Below, one piece after another: positions 16,509 to 27,179 of a stretch of 64,000 bases of DNA. Origin of the DNA: Providencia rustigianii DSM 4541 (GTDB taxonomy: Bacteria; Pseudomonadota; Gammaproteobacteria; Enterobacterales; Enterobacteriaceae). Where the stretch lies: contig NZ_GG703818.1 in the NCBI RefSeq assembly GCF_000156395.1, positions 320,224 to 384,223 of the forward strand, written 5' to 3'. The stretch's first letter is position 1; the number at the start of each line of letters is the position of its first letter. Made by a program: the position numbers and the translations under genes. Below the pieces are notes generated by a model. That model searched no databases and was not told where the DNA came from. It was given only the letters and a program-made list of their open reading frames with translations.

Positions 16509-17546
16509 TTACTTATCTTTTTTCAGTAAATCTTTCAGCGCCGCAATATTCGCCCTTGCCCCTTCAGCCTCTTTTAATTGACGACGTTTTTGAGCATAAA
16601 CATCAAATATCTCTTTGGCTTTTTCATCAGCCACTTTCTTACTAATTTCACCAGCGCCTTGTAATACGTCACGGTCATTGAAACTTAAAAACTGATCCAA
16701 CTTGGTATCCCAATCCTGTAAAAAAACCTGCTTGCGGCGCAATGCTTGGTCTTCTGCAAAGTCGAGCCACATATTGACGATACGGTTTAACTCTTTGAGC
16801 TCATTCTCACGTAGATAGTTCTTTGCAATAATTACATCGGTTTTACGAATTTCGTCGGAGTTATAGCTGGTTAATCCCATATCCAGCTGACTGGCATCTG
16901 CGCGACTGGCAATAAGTTCAGCGGCAGTCATTCCCGTACAAGCAAAATGCAGTTTGTTTTGGATGGTTTGAAAAAAACGAGTGGTTTCTTTATTGGAAGG
17001 CTCATAATCCGCTGCCATAGTGAAGATCTCTTTCACTCGTAAATACACCCGCCGCTCACTGGCGCGAATATCACGGATGCGTTCGAGCATCTCATCAAAG
17101 TAATCAGGCACAACAGACTGACCAATAGGCGGATTCTTCAGCCGCTCATCATCCATCACAAACCCTTTGATCAGATACTGTTCTAAAGTTTGTGTTGCCC
17201 ACTGGCGAAATTGTGTACCGCGAACCGAACGGACGCGATAACCAATCGCGAGGATCATTGAGAGGTTGTAATGCAGTGTGTTGCGATTAACCTGCCGATT
17301 ACCTTCTCGTCGAACTTGTAAGAAAGACTTACAAGTTGAATTTTGTACAAGCTCACCCTCTTCGTAAACAGCTTTAACATGTTGAGTTATTGCCTGAGGT
17401 GTTACCTGATAAAGATTGGCAATTTCAGCCTGAGATAACCACAGCGTATCGGATTCAAAGCGGCATTCGACGCGAGTTTGGCCATCAACACTACGAAATA
17501 AAACAAATTCACCCTGTGGTGCTTCCGGAAGATTTTCACTCATCAA
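16509..17546 (-). CDS. rhuM: RhuM family protein
   Basis: 345 residues, full length for the virulence RhuM family. An N-terminal domain with a winged-helix-like segment (LWLSQAEIANLYQVTPQAIT, about 35-54) leads into the conserved block NRNTLHYNLSMILAIGYRV and RGTQFRQWATQTLEQYLIKG, then a Fic/DOC-like helical part with FACTGMTAAELIASRADA and a coiled C terminus. The function is unknown; in Salmonella rhuM sits in SPI-3 next to selC. Here it is again next to selC, ending 234 bp from the tRNA. Its 5' end is duplicated at 12323-12690. Confidence 0.9.
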   Translation of the reverse strand: MMSENLPEAPQGEFVLFRSVDGQTRVECRFESDTLWLSQAEIANLYQVTPQAITQHVKAVYEEGELVQNSTCKSFLQVRREGNRQVNRNTLHYNLSMILAIGYRVRSVRGTQFRQWATQTLEQYLIKGFVMDDERLKNPPIGQSVVPDYFDEMLERIRDIRASERRVYLRVKEIFTMAADYEPSNKETTRFFQTIQNKLHFACTGMTAAELIASRADASQLDMGLTSYNSDEIRKTDVIIAKNYLRENELKELNRIVNMWLDFAEDQALRRKQVFLQDWDTKLDQFLSFNDRDVLQGAGEISKKVADEKAKEIFDVYAQKRRQLKEAEGARANIAALKDLLKKDK

Positions 17547-17801
17547 ATTGCCCCCAATTTACGAGCTAAGAATAAATTATGACCAACAATATACTATGTC
17601 ACCACAAAAGATAAGGCTGACAAAAATAGCCATATTCTCCGCATCACTTAGCAGCAGAAAAAACGCGGTTTTTAATGGTAGTAAATACCAACAAACATTC
17701 ACAAATTAGGACAAGCTATAGAGAATTGGATTGATTAATTAACAAGAAGTTTTTGAGACATGACGAAAGAAGCAAATCGTGGCGGAAGATCACAGGAGTC
17801 G
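17431..17801. repeat. Direct repeat, right copy, next to intact selC
   Basis: About 371 bp matching 12323-12690. It runs from within the 5' part of rhuM, through the 234-bp non-coding gap, into the tRNA-Sec 3' end. The left edge coincides with the point where the chimeric copy switches sequence. Confidence 0.9.
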
Positions 17802-17874
17802 AACCTGCCCGGGACTGCTGGCAGCCCCAACTGGATTTGAAATCCAGCCGCCTCACCGGAGACGACGATCTTCC
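17780..17874 (-). tRNA. selC: tRNA-Sec (UCA)
   Basis: The reverse complement begins GGAAGATCGTCGTCTCCGGT and ends GATCTTCCGCCA. It is 95 nt with the long variable arm and 8-bp acceptor stem of selenocysteine tRNA, and anticodon TCA within GGATTTCAAATCC. CCA is encoded. It nearly matches E. coli selC. selC is a frequent island integration site (SPI-3, LEE); the accessory DNA here lies on its 3' side as expected. Confidence 0.97.
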
Positions 17875-18160
17875 TCTACTTGGTAGGAGTTCGATTATAA
17901 ACTGAATTATTTATTTTCCAAGGTATTGTAAGAACAACCATTCAAATTCTTGATACAAACCAATAACCCGTGCCACAATTTGTTAAACCGCAATAACAAA
18001 AAGCACAATTGTGATATTGAGCTTTGCATATCTGCCCCCATATACTTGCTTATATTCATAACGGTGCACTGATTTATTTAACGAATCATTCCACCTACTT
18101 TTATTGTCAGCACAGTAAGCCTTGGCCTTCGAGCGCAAGCCTGCATCAAGGATGTTTTTT
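17875..18160. other. selC-prlC intergenic region
   Basis: 286 bp between divergent selC and prlC. It must hold both promoters. I see no strong heat-shock (sigma-32) promoter, although prlC is heat-inducible in E. coli. A minus-strand frame across this region overlaps prlC and is rejected. Confidence 0.4.
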
Positions 18161-20203
18161 ATGACAAATTCATTATTGACCGATTCTGCACTACCACGTT
18201 TTTCAAGCATTGAACCTGCGCATATTTTTCCAGCCGTACAACACGTTTTAGGCGAATATCGCCAAACTGTTGAAAACCTACTGGCTGCCAATGACCAATA
18301 CACTTGGGATAACCTGTGCCAACCATTAGAAGAAGCGAGCGATAAACTGTCCCGCGTTTGGTCTCCCGTTAGTCACCTGCATTCTGTCAAAAATAGCCCA
18401 GAACTGCGGGAAGCTTATGAACAATGTCTTCCTTTACTGTCTGAGTTCAGCACTTGGATGGGGCAACATGAGCCACTGTATCAAGCTTATAAATCCCTTA
18501 AAGAAGGCGATGAATTTAATAAGCTAACCCGAGCACAACAAAAATCAATTGAAAATACCCTGCGTGATTTTGAATTATCCGGCATCGGCCTGCCCGTTGA
18601 AAAACAGCAACGTTACGGCGAGATCGTAGCACGCTTGTCAGAAATCGCCTCTAAGTTCAGTAACAACGTGCTTGATGCGACCATGGGTTGGAGCAAGCTT
18701 ATCAAAGATGAAAGCGAGCTAGCTGGAATGCCAGAAAGTGCTATTGCAGCGGCCAAAGCCATGGCTGAGTCCAAAGGTGAAGAAGGGTATTTACTCACAC
18801 TGGATATGCCAAGCTACCTGCCTGTGATGACTTACGCGGATAACGCAGAATTGCGCCGCGAAATGAGCCTAGCCTACAGTACCCGTGCATCTGACCAAGG
18901 GCCAAATGCAGGTAAATGGGATAACAGCGAACTGATTGAAGAGTTAATGGCACTGCGCCACGAACTGGCGCAATTACTCGGTTTCAAAAACTTCGCAGAA
19001 AAATCTCTCGCTACCAAAATGGCTGAATCCCCAGAGCAAGTATTAAGCTTCCTGAATGGGTTAGCCGATCGTGCGCATCAACAAGGTAAAGACGAATTAG
19101 CAGATTTAACCGCCTTTGCTAAAGAGCATTATGGTGTCGATACCCTCGAATCTTGGGATCTCGCCTACTACAGCGAAAAACAAAAACAGCATAAATTCTC
19201 ATTAAATGATGAAGAACTACGCCCTTATTTCCCGGAACAGCGCGTATTAAATGGGCTGTTTGAAGTGGTTCACCGTATCTATGGTTTAACCGCCAAAGAA
19301 CGTCATGATGTTGAAACTTGGCATGGTGATGTGCGTTTCTTTGAATTATATGATGATACCGACACACTACGTGGTAGCTTCTACCTCGATTTATATGCCC
19401 GTGAGAATAAACGTGGTGGCGCGTGGATGGATGACTGTGTTGGCCGCATGGTGCATAAGGATGGCACCCTACAGAATCCTGTCGCCTATTTGACTTGTAA
19501 CTTCAACAAGCCTCTTGGTGATAAGCCTGCACTGTTTACTCACGATGAAGTCATTACGCTGTTCCATGAGTTTGGCCATGGTCTGCACCATATGCTGACC
19601 CAAATTGATGTTGCTGATGTTGCTGGCATTAACGGTGTTCCATGGGATGCCGTTGAGCTGCCAAGCCAATTTATGGAAAACTGGTGCTGGGAACCTGAAG
19701 CGCTGGAATTTATCTCCGGTCATTATGAAACAGGCGAACCACTGCCAACCGAAATGCTGAACAGCATGCTAGCGGCAAAAAACTACCAATCAGCAATGTT
19801 TGTCCTACGCCAACTAGAGTTCGGTCTGTTTGACTTCACGTTACATGCAGAATATGACCCAGCGAAAGGCGCACGCGTCATGCCAACCCTGTACGCTATT
19901 AAAGAGAAAGTTGCGGTTGTACCATCCCCTGAATGGAGCCGATTCCCTCATGCATTTAGCCATATTTTTGCTGGTGGCTACGCTGCGGGTTATTACAGCT
20001 ATTTATGGGCGGATGTTTTGGCAGCTGATGCATTCTCGCGTTTCTCCGAAGAAGGTATTTTCAACCGTGAAACGGGTCAATCATTCCTCGATAATATTTT
20101 AAGTCGTGGCGGTTCAGAAGAACCAATGGCGCTGTTCGAGCGTTTCCGTGGCCGTAAACCAGAATTGGATGCGATGTTGAAGAGCTATGGCATTCATGGC
20201 TGA
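18161..20203 (+). CDS. prlC: Oligopeptidase A
   Basis: 680 residues, the same length as E. coli PrlC when started at the ATG at 18161 ([17 protein letters not shown]). The frame is open from 18122, but that start adds 13 residues absent from the family. A zinc metallopeptidase of family M3 with the HExxH motif [11 protein letters not shown] near residue 470 and a conserved tail ([23 protein letters not shown]). A cytoplasmic enzyme that degrades oligopeptides, including cleaved signal peptides. It overlaps rsmJ by 8 bp, the usual prlC-rsmJ operon. Confidence 0.97.
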   Translation: MTNSLLTDSALPRFSSIEPAHIFPAVQHVLGEYRQTVENLLAANDQYTWDNLCQPLEEASDKLSRVWSPVSHLHSVKNSPELREAYEQCLPLLSEFSTWMGQHEPLYQAYKSLKEGDEFNKLTRAQQKSIENTLRDFELSGIGLPVEKQQRYGEIVARLSEIASKFSNNVLDATMGWSKLIKDESELAGMPESAIAAAKAMAESKGEEGYLLTLDMPSYLPVMTYADNAELRREMSLAYSTRASDQGPNAGKWDNSELIEELMALRHELAQLLGFKNFAEKSLATKMAESPEQVLSFLNGLADRAHQQGKDELADLTAFAKEHYGVDTLESWDLAYYSEKQKQHKFSLNDEELRPYFPEQRVLNGLFEVVHRIYGLTAKERHDVETWHGDVRFFELYDDTDTLRGSFYLDLYARENKRGGAWMDDCVGRMVHKDGTLQNPVAYLTCNFNKPLGDKPALFTHDEVITLFHEFGHGLHHMLTQIDVADVAGINGVPWDAVELPSQFMENWCWEPEALEFISGHYETGEPLPTEMLNSMLAAKNYQSAMFVLRQLEFGLFDFTLHAEYDPAKGARVMPTLYAIKEKVAVVPSPEWSRFPHAFSHIFAGGYAAGYYSYLWADVLAADAFSRFSEEGIFNRETGQSFLDNILSRGGSEEPMALFERFRGRKPELDAMLKSYGIHG

Positions 20204-20966
20204 TCACATTGCAATTCAATTAATCTGTGAAGAGGGTGCCGATGCCGGCACCCTATCCCAACTCGCTGAAAAATGGCAGTTAGTCCATACTCCAGATGCG
20301 CTAATGGCGCTGGTCTTAACGCCTGAAAATCTACAATTACGTAAAATGGATGAACCTAAATTAGGTGGCATTTTTGTGGATTTTGTTTCAGGGGCAATGG
20401 CACATCGGCGCAAATTTGGCGGCGGTAGAGGTGAAGCCGTTGCCAAAGCGGTTGGGATCAAAAAAGACTATTTACCGGATGTGATTGATGCTACAGCGGG
20501 TTTAGGGCGCGATGCGTTTGTGCTGGCAGCGCTGGGCTGTAAAGTCCGCATGCTAGAACGTCATCCTGTCGTCGCGGCACTGCTGGATGATGGCTTGCAA
20601 CGCGGCTATCAGGATCTTGAAATTGGTCAATGGCTACAAGCACGTATGTCACTGATCCACGCGTCGAGTCTCCATGCATTAGCAGAAATTACAGATGCGC
20701 CAGACGTGATTTATCTCGATCCAATGTATCCACATCGGCAGAAGAGCGCGTTAGTGAAAAAGGAAATGCGGGTATTTCAGTCATTAGTGGGTGCCGATGA
20801 TGATGCAGATTCTTTACTCGCTCCTGCAATCGCGTTGGCAAAACGCCGTGTTGTGGTTAAACGCCCTGATTATGCGGAACCTCTAGCGGGACAAAAAGCA
20901 CCTTCCGCGGTTACGACTAAAAGCCATCGATTCGATATTTATCCATGCATTAAAAACAGTGATTAA
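20196..20966 (+). CDS. rsmJ: 16S rRNA (guanine-1516-N2) methyltransferase
   Basis: 256 residues from the ATG at 20196, within ATGGCTGA that overlaps the prlC stop. Another ATG nine bases earlier lies too close to the GAAGAG ribosome site. The SAM-binding region reads [20 protein letters not shown], and the catalytic block is YLDPMYPH, in place of the usual DPMFPH. It methylates G1516 of 16S rRNA. Coupled to prlC as in E. coli. Conserved tail [14 protein letters not shown]. Confidence 0.95.
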   Translation: MADHIAIQLICEEGADAGTLSQLAEKWQLVHTPDALMALVLTPENLQLRKMDEPKLGGIFVDFVSGAMAHRRKFGGGRGEAVAKAVGIKKDYLPDVIDATAGLGRDAFVLAALGCKVRMLERHPVVAALLDDGLQRGYQDLEIGQWLQARMSLIHASSLHALAEITDAPDVIYLDPMYPHRQKSALVKKEMRVFQSLVGADDDADSLLAPAIALAKRRVVVKRPDYAEPLAGQKAPSAVTTKSHRFDIYPCIKNSD

Positions 20967-20967
20967 A

Positions 20968-21038
20968 ACGTAACGGCGAAGGGCGTTTTGTACAATTGGC
21001 AATAAACTTGTACTACCGCCCTTTCGCGTACGTTTTCA
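20968..21038. terminator. Nested inverted repeat between rsmJ and gdhA
   Basis: GCGAAGGGCG/CGCCCTTTCGC with an inner GTACAA/TTGTAC stem, flanked by AACG and CGTTTT. It sits between the two convergent genes and likely stops transcription from both sides. Confidence 0.65.
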
Positions 21039-21046
21039 GTTAACTA

Positions 21047-22381
21047 TTACACAACACCTTGTGCAAACATAGCGTCAGCGACTTTGACGAAGCCCGCGAT
21101 GTTCGCACCTTGTACATAGTTGGTTTGTTTACCTTCGCCACCAAACTCAACACAATGGTGGTGAATATCCAACATGATATGGTGCAGACGAGTATCCACT
21201 TTTTCAGCTTTCCAGCTTAAGCGCGCTGCGTTTTGAGCCATTTCCAGACCTGATGTTGCCACACCACCAGCATTAGCAGCTTTACCTGGTGCAAACAGAA
21301 CACCCGCTTCAAGGAATAGGTCAGTTGCAGGAATTGTTGTTGGCATGTTCGCGCCTTCCGCAACCGCTTTCACGCCATTTTGGATCAATACTTTAGCGGC
21401 TTCGACATCCAGCTCATTCTGCGTTGCACATGGTAGTGCGATATCCACAGGTACACACCAAGGCTGTTTGCCCGCTAAGTAAGTCAGCCCAAACTCTTTC
21501 GCGTACTCTTCAACTCGACCATAATTATTTTTGATCTCTTCTAAGCGCGCTAATTTTTCGAGTGTAAAGCCATCTTCATCGACAACTGTACCGCTAGAAT
21601 CTGATGCAGTAACCACTTTCGCACCCAGTTCCAGACATTTTTCAATCGTGTATTGAGCAACGTTACCTGAACCTGAAACAGCAACACGCATGCCTTCAAA
21701 GCCTAATCCGTGACGTTTTAGCATGGCATCAGTGAAGTAAACTAACCCGTAACCGGTTGCTTCTGGACGAATTAAACTACCACCGAAAGACAAACCTTTA
21801 CCGGTAAATACACACGCCGTATTGTTAGACAGCTTTTTCATCATCCCTGTCATAAAGCCAACTTCACGTCCACCAACCCCGATATCACCAGCGGGAACAT
21901 CAGTATCTGCGCCTAAATGACGATAAAGCTCAGTCATCAGAGCTTGGCAGAAACGCATAACTTCACCGTGACTTTTACCTTTAGGGTCGAAGTCAGAGCC
22001 ACCTTTTCCGCCGCCCATAGGCAGGGTTGTCAGTGCATTTTTCAGGGTTTGTTCAAAGCCTAAAAACTTCAGAATGGATAAGTTAACCGATGGATGGAAA
22101 CGCATTCCGCCTTTAAACGGACCAATGGCAGAACTGAATTGGACACGCCATGCACGGTTTACTTGTACTTTACCGTGGTCATCAACCCAACAAACGCGAA
22201 ATTGGATCACTCTTTCTGGTTCAACAAAGCGTTCCAGCAAAGCTTGATCACGATATTTTTCATTTTGTTCGATAAAAGGCCACAGGGAGGTGAATACTTC
22301 ACGCACTGCTTGTAGGAATTCAGGTTGTGAAGGGTCTCTTTTTTGGACAGACTCCAAGAACGAAGATAGTGTTTGAGCCAT
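21047..22381 (-). CDS. gdhA: NADP-specific glutamate dehydrogenase
   Basis: 444 residues; E. coli GdhA has 447. It converts 2-oxoglutarate, ammonia and NADPH to glutamate. It has the active-site lysine region PMGGGKGGSDFDPKG (about 120-134), the GDIGVGGREVGFMTGM block and the Rossmann run VSGSGNVAQYTIEKC. Closely similar to the enterobacterial enzyme throughout, so assignment is firm. Convergent with rsmJ. Monocistronic. Confidence 0.97.
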   Translation of the reverse strand: MAQTLSSFLESVQKRDPSQPEFLQAVREVFTSLWPFIEQNEKYRDQALLERFVEPERVIQFRVCWVDDHGKVQVNRAWRVQFSSAIGPFKGGMRFHPSVNLSILKFLGFEQTLKNALTTLPMGGGKGGSDFDPKGKSHGEVMRFCQALMTELYRHLGADTDVPAGDIGVGGREVGFMTGMMKKLSNNTACVFTGKGLSFGGSLIRPEATGYGLVYFTDAMLKRHGLGFEGMRVAVSGSGNVAQYTIEKCLELGAKVVTASDSSGTVVDEDGFTLEKLARLEEIKNNYGRVEEYAKEFGLTYLAGKQPWCVPVDIALPCATQNELDVEAAKVLIQNGVKAVAEGANMPTTIPATDLFLEAGVLFAPGKAANAGGVATSGLEMAQNAARLSWKAEKVDTRLHHIMLDIHHHCVEFGGEGKQTNYVQGANIAGFVKVADAMFAQGVV

Positions 22382-22584
22382 CTTTGACTTCCTTTTTTAT
22401 GTGGATATTGTTGTGAGGAGCCTCACTATTTCTTATCTTTTTTTTTGCGAAATGTGAGGTCGATTTGTGTTTGCCTATTGAATATATCACTAGTTTGTAT
22501 TCTTAATTCAAGGTTTTTTTTTACTCATTTGCAAAAAAAATTTCTTGACCTGCCAATCATTCCCTTTCACCGAGTAATTTGGCG
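22382..22584. other. gdhA promoter region
   Basis: About 200 bp upstream of gdhA, with T- and A-rich tracts, up to the uspA terminator. No individual site can be named with confidence. Confidence 0.35.
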
Positions 22585-22616
22585 TAAAAAAAACGCCTGC
22601 ATAAGCAGGCGTTTTT
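22585..22616. terminator. Terminator of uspA
   Basis: AAACGCCTGC-ATAA-GCAGGCGTTTTT: a perfect GC-rich stem with A and T runs on both sides, placed after uspA (minus strand). Confidence 0.9.
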
Positions 22617-22647
22617 AGTGAATAATTATCAAGTTAGAGATTACAGA

Positions 22648-23082
22648 TTATTCTTCTTCGTCATTCAATGGAACAATCAGCATATCCACATGAACGGTAT
22701 TAATTAACTGGCGAGCAGAGGACATTAACTTGCTCCAGAAATCTTGGTGATGTCCACAGACAACTAAATCCATATCGTATTTTTTGATAGCATCCACTAA
22801 CACTTGACCTAAATCGCCGCTACCACTGAGGGTTTCTTGGATCTCATAACCTGCACCAGCAGAGAGATCTTTCAGTGAGTTACGGGTTTCATCAGTGATA
22901 CGTTGCTGCATGTCACCCAGATTCACATCGATAAGACCGGTATAAAGATCCGAGTAGTTTACATCAACATGGATCATGGATACTTTGGCTCCGTACGGTT
23001 TAGCCATTGAAACAGCCTTATCCAGTAATACTTTACTTTCAGGTGACAAATCTACCGCAACAAGAATATGTTTATAAGCCAT
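22648..23082 (-). CDS. uspA: Universal stress protein A
   Basis: 144 residues, the length of E. coli UspA. It begins [16 protein letters not shown] and keeps [14 protein letters not shown] and the short C-terminal tail [10 protein letters not shown] cytoplasmic dimer induced by growth arrest and stress. The TGSGDLGQ-type region differs from the ATP-binding G2xG9G(S/T) motif, as expected for the non-ATP-binding UspA class. Divergent from uspB as in E. coli. Confidence 0.96.
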   Translation of the reverse strand: MAYKHILVAVDLSPESKVLLDKAVSMAKPYGAKVSMIHVDVNYSDLYTGLIDVNLGDMQQRITDETRNSLKDLSAGAGYEIQETLSGSGDLGQVLVDAIKKYDMDLVVCGHHQDFWSKLMSSARQLINTVHVDMLIVPLNDEEE

Positions 23083-23499
23083 AAGTAAACTCCTTCCAAA
23101 TGCTGATTTAACTGGTGGTTAACGACATTCACCAATATCTTATGAATATACTATACCTGCAAATAGTGATGAGTAAGTGTCGTCGTGATCACATCTAGCA
23201 GATTAAATTTTTAACGATAAATAGACATAACATTTGATAAAACAATAACATCATTCATTCAATTTTAATATACATCCACCCAAAATTCGAGCTTCCGTGA
23301 TATATCTAAGTGTAATTAACCATCCCTAAATTGAAAGTCGATAAATATCCATCCCTAGAATGAAAATTTTGAGTCAATTGCACTTTTTTTAAGCAAAAAA
23401 CTATCCTACAATAAAAATTAATCGAGTAAGTGCAATATTTTGGCTTTGTTTCCTTTAGTGACAACGGCGGTTTGATCAGTTCGTTCTAAGGAGGGGATT
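23083..23499. other. uspA/uspB divergent promoter region
   Basis: 417 bp holding both promoters. It is AT-rich with a strong ribosome site (AAGGAGGGG) before uspB. No gene or clear operator is seen. Confidence 0.4.
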
Positions 23500-23835
23500 A
23501 TGTTCAGTATGGTTGCATTATTTTGGGCACTCTGCATTCTGTGCATTTTAAATATGATGCGCTATTTTTCTTCTATTCGTGTTTTATTGTCTATATTGAG
23601 GGATTCCGATCCTTTACTCTATCAATCCGTTGATGGTAATGGCTTTTTTACCACTCATGGTCAACTTAATAAACAACTTCGCTTAGTTCGCTATATCAAT
23701 AGCAAGCAGTATCTTGAACACTACGATCCCGACGTCATTTTTCGTTGTGAACGGATCCGTAAACAATTTATGCTCATCAGTCGATTGAGTATTTTGGTCG
23801 TTGTGAGCCTGATTTACCTTCTGATAGTCAATTAG
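23500..23835 (+). CDS. uspB: Universal stress protein B
   Basis: 111 residues, E. coli UspB length. It has a transmembrane helix at each end (about 1-21 and 91-110) with a charged middle ([28 protein letters not shown]). In E. coli it is sigma-S dependent and affects ethanol tolerance; the mechanism is unknown. Divergent from uspA and convergent with pitA, the same trio as in E. coli. Confidence 0.93.
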   Translation: MFSMVALFWALCILCILNMMRYFSSIRVLLSILRDSDPLLYQSVDGNGFFTTHGQLNKQLRLVRYINSKQYLEHYDPDVIFRCERIRKQFMLISRLSILVVVSLIYLLIVN

Positions 23836-23868
23836 TTGTAATTTATCGTGTAACCCATTCAATATAAA

Positions 23869-23904
23869 AAAATAGTGATGACCGAAACCGATAATCACTA
23901 TTTT
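23869..23904. terminator. Bidirectional terminator, uspB/pitA
   Basis: AAAATAGTGAT and ATCACTATTTT form an 11-bp stem with a 14-nt loop between the two convergent genes. Confidence 0.75.
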
Positions 23905-23962
23905 AGAATGTTTCTATTTTGCATAGAGCCCAAATGTTATTTTCGAGCTCTACGGAAGACCA

Positions 23963-25450
23963 TTAAATAATCTTCAGTGCGATCCAATATAAAGCACCTG
24001 ATAGACAAATTGAAACTGGCAGCGTTAGTAACCATGCTAGAGCGATGCTCTTGATAGTTTTACTCTGAACACCACCACCATCAACTACCATGGTACCTGC
24101 AACCGCAGAGGAGAGAACCTGAGTCGTTGAAACTGGCATACCCGTATAACTTGCTACCCCGATAGAAACTGCCGCAGTCACCTGTGCAGAAACCCCTTGA
24201 GCGTAAGTCATTCCTTTTTTACCAATTTTCTCACCGATAGTCACAGCCACACGCTGCCAACCAAACATCGTTCCCAGTGCCAATGCCAGTGCGACGGCAA
24301 TGATGATCCACAGCGGTGCATACTCAACGGTATACAGCAGGTCATTGCTTAGTTTCTTCAGTAAGCTAGCATCTTTCGCGCTAGTTTCTGGCAACTTGGC
24401 AACTGCATTTGCAGTATCAGAGATACACATTAGCAGGCGGCGAGCTTGGTTACGTTGTTCTGGTGTCAGCTCATCATAGCTTTGAATCCCGCTCAGCATT
24501 TTCTGAGCTTGATCTAAGATGACTGGCGTACGTGAACTGTCGCAGTGAAACTCACCCTCTTCAGGTTTGTTTTCTGCTAACGCTGGGGTATTTTCAATCG
24601 CGTGGTTTAATGCTGGTTTATGTGTCTCATAGTATTGTTGCAGATGAACAACAGCGTCATGAGTTCTTGCGATATCGTAACCGTTAGAATTCATATTGAC
24701 GACGAAGCCAGCTGGTGCAACACCAATCAGAACCAGCATGATAAGACCGATACCTTTCTGCCCATCGTTCGCACCGTGAGAAAAACTCACACCGACTGCA
24801 GATAGGATCAACGCAGTACGCGTCCAGAATGGCGGCTTACGCTTACCATCATTTTTCTCACGTTCTGCTGGTGTTAAGTGAATTCGGCGACGCTTTTTAG
24901 TTCCGCTCCAATAACGGCGCAAAACAAAAATCATCAGCCCTGCAATCACAAATCCGATAGCGGGTGAAAGAATTAACGACATGAAAATACTGATCATCTT
25001 CGGTATGTTTAATGCATCAACCACGGATGAATCAGTCACCAATGCGTTGGTTAAACCAACACCAATGATTGCCCCGATCAGGGTGTGAGAACTTGATGCA
25101 GGAATTCCGAGATACCAGGTTCCAAGGTTCCAGATGATAGCAGCCAATAGCAATGAAAAGACCATTGCAAGGCCGTGAGCAGAGCTCACATTGAGTAGAA
25201 GGTCTGTTGGTAAGAGGTGAACAATGGCGTACGCAACGCTCAACCCTCCCAGCAAGACGCCGAAAAAGTTAAAAACTCCCGCCATGACAACTGCGAACTG
25301 AGCTCGCATTGCTCGGGTATAAATAACCGTCGCGACCGCATTTGCGGTATCATGGAAACCATTTATAGCCTCATAGACCAGCACAAATAACAGTGCTAGA
25401 ACTAATAATAGACCCGTGTAAAATTCTAAACCTGTAAAAAGATGTAGCAT
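23963..25450 (-). CDS. pitA: Low-affinity inorganic phosphate transporter
   Basis: 495 residues, close to E. coli PitA (499). About ten membrane helices in two repeats, with the family signatures [15 protein letters not shown] near the N terminus and [14 protein letters not shown] in the middle. A long hydrophilic loop follows the second. It imports phosphate as a neutral metal-phosphate complex with protons, and so also brings in divalent metals. Monocistronic. Confidence 0.96.
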   Translation of the reverse strand: MLHLFTGLEFYTGLLLVLALLFVLVYEAINGFHDTANAVATVIYTRAMRAQFAVVMAGVFNFFGVLLGGLSVAYAIVHLLPTDLLLNVSSAHGLAMVFSLLLAAIIWNLGTWYLGIPASSSHTLIGAIIGVGLTNALVTDSSVVDALNIPKMISIFMSLILSPAIGFVIAGLMIFVLRRYWSGTKKRRRIHLTPAEREKNDGKRKPPFWTRTALILSAVGVSFSHGANDGQKGIGLIMLVLIGVAPAGFVVNMNSNGYDIARTHDAVVHLQQYYETHKPALNHAIENTPALAENKPEEGEFHCDSSRTPVILDQAQKMLSGIQSYDELTPEQRNQARRLLMCISDTANAVAKLPETSAKDASLLKKLSNDLLYTVEYAPLWIIIAVALALALGTMFGWQRVAVTIGEKIGKKGMTYAQGVSAQVTAAVSIGVASYTGMPVSTTQVLSSAVAGTMVVDGGGVQSKTIKSIALAWLLTLPVSICLSGALYWIALKII

Positions 25451-25826
25451 AGACGTTAAGCCATTATAGGTTGGACATGAACGCGGCGCATTATCATTGA
25501 CAAACGCTAGCGGTGGAAGCGAAATCTGACCTTTTTTTGATTTAACTACCCATCAAAAAAACACCAATTAGACATTACCCCTTAAATATCATAACGTTAC
25601 CCAAATCAAAGTTATTCTGAATTTTTGAAACTTTTTTAGGATAATTTCAGATTATCGAAGGCAAAATAGTCTTTTTTCGCAGTTTTCCCTAATTATAATA
25701 CGTCTGATATACTTTTCATCAATTCTTCTCTAATCCATTGCATTACAACCGCTATCTAATAGCGTAAAATACCCCCATCAGTAATATCAAATATATTAAA
25801 AATCAAGTATATAGAGAATTTTAATC
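25451..25826. other. pitA/yhiN divergent region
   Basis: 376 bp, AT-rich, between divergent genes. Promoters must lie here, but I see no recognisable operator or RNA. Confidence 0.35.
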
Positions 25827-27029
25827 GTGAGAAATATCGACGTTATTATTTTAGGGGCTGGTGCCGCTGGACTATTTTGTGCTTCACTCGCGGGTAAGCG
25901 TGGTTTAAATACCTTGGTACTGGATAACGGCAAAAAATTAGGTCGAAAAATTCTTATGTCAGGTGGTGGTCGCTGTAACTTCACTAATATGTACGCCGAT
26001 CACAGTAACTACCTTTCGACTAACCCTCACTTTTGTAAATCAGCCCTTGCACGTTATACCCAATGGGATTTTATTTCTCTCGTAAGCAAATATCAGATTC
26101 CTTATCACGAAAAAACACTCGGACAGTTATTTTGTGATAATAGTGCGCAAGATATCGTCGATATGCTGCAAAATGAATGTAATTTACCCAATGTTAGCAT
26201 CAAACTACGCAGTGAAATTACCCACGTAGAAAAAATAAATAACGAATATATCGTCACCGTTAATGGCTCTCAAGTAAGTGCTCGCTCACTTGTTGTAGCT
26301 ACCGGAGGGCTCTCTATGCCGGGGCTAGGAGCAACGCCATTTGGTTATCGTCTCGCAGAGCAGTTTGGACACACTATCGTGCCAACCCGAGCCGCCTTGG
26401 TACCGTTCACGCTTCATAAGCCCCTATTGGAGACTCTACAGGTACTGTCAGGGGTTTCCGTCCCAGCTACCGTCACCTCAGCCTGCGGCGTGGTGTTTAA
26501 AGAAAATATTTTGTTTACCCATAGAGGCTTATCTGGCCCTGCCATTTTACAGATTTCGAATTACTGGCAACCGGGGGAGTATGTGAGTATTAACTTACTT
26601 CCAGAAACTTCTGTGAGGGAATTCCTGACCAATGAAAAGCAACACCGTCCGAATCAATCATTGAAAAATACCTTAGCGACATTGCTACCGAAACGCTTGC
26701 TTGATGTTCTTCAACAACTAGGGCAACTCCCCGATTGCCCACTCAAACAACTCAACCATCCGCAGATTGAGGCATTAGATAACCTACTCCATTACTGGCA
26801 AGTTCAACCTAATGGAACCGAAGGATATCGCACTGCTGAAGTGACTTTAGGCGGAGTCGATACCCATGAAATTTCCTCTAAAACCATGGAATCGCTTAAA
26901 GCTCCAGGCCTGTATTTTATAGGGGAAGTGATGGATGTCACTGGCTGGCTTGGTGGGTATAACTTCCAATGGGCATGGAGTTCCGCCTCTGCTTGTGCTG
27001 AAAGTTTACCAGCATCTCAAAATAGCTAA
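25827..27029 (+). CDS. yhiN: YhiN/RdsA-type flavoprotein
   Basis: 400 residues of the HI0933/BaiN flavoprotein family. FAD-binding GAGAAGLFCASLAGKRG sits at about residues 9-25, with the family block KILMSGGGRCNFTN and the C-terminal block GLYFIGEVMDVTGWLGGYNF. The E. coli member was described recently as RdsA, a flavin-dependent dihydrouridine synthase of 23S rRNA (known from the family; not visible in sequence). The neighbour pitA is the same as in E. coli. Confidence 0.93.
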   Translation: MRNIDVIILGAGAAGLFCASLAGKRGLNTLVLDNGKKLGRKILMSGGGRCNFTNMYADHSNYLSTNPHFCKSALARYTQWDFISLVSKYQIPYHEKTLGQLFCDNSAQDIVDMLQNECNLPNVSIKLRSEITHVEKINNEYIVTVNGSQVSARSLVVATGGLSMPGLGATPFGYRLAEQFGHTIVPTRAALVPFTLHKPLLETLQVLSGVSVPATVTSACGVVFKENILFTHRGLSGPAILQISNYWQPGEYVSINLLPETSVREFLTNEKQHRPNQSLKNTLATLLPKRLLDVLQQLGQLPDCPLKQLNHPQIEALDNLLHYWQVQPNGTEGYRTAEVTLGGVDTHEISSKTMESLKAPGLYFIGEVMDVTGWLGGYNFQWAWSSASACAESLPASQNS

Positions 27030-27153
27030 CTATTTGATAATTTTATTTAATCCATTGAAAAATAATGGATATTATTTAATTACATACAAATCATACAGTT
27101 GAGAATTAGGTTCTCATAAATATCAAATTGGTTAAAAATAACCCTTTACAAAC
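27030..27153. other. yhiN-ryhB spacer
   Basis: AT-rich, no gene. It contains the -35 element of ryhB at its right end. Confidence 0.35.
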
Positions 27154-27178
27154 GATAGTGATAACTATTATCATTATC
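27154..27178. promoter_or_regulatory. Two overlapping Fur boxes at the ryhB promoter
   Basis: GATAGTGATAACTATTATC (27154-27172) and GATAACTATTATCATTATC (27160-27178) each match 16 of 19 positions of the Fur consensus and are offset by 6 bp, the usual repeat of extended Fur sites. They overlap the putative -10, just after a TTTACA -35 at 27145. Confidence 0.88.
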
Positions 27179-27179
27179 A

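Noticed and set aside
17983..18303. Minus-strand 106-aa frame between selC and prlC
   Set aside because: Overlaps the prlC start on the opposite strand, shows no domain and no ribosome site.
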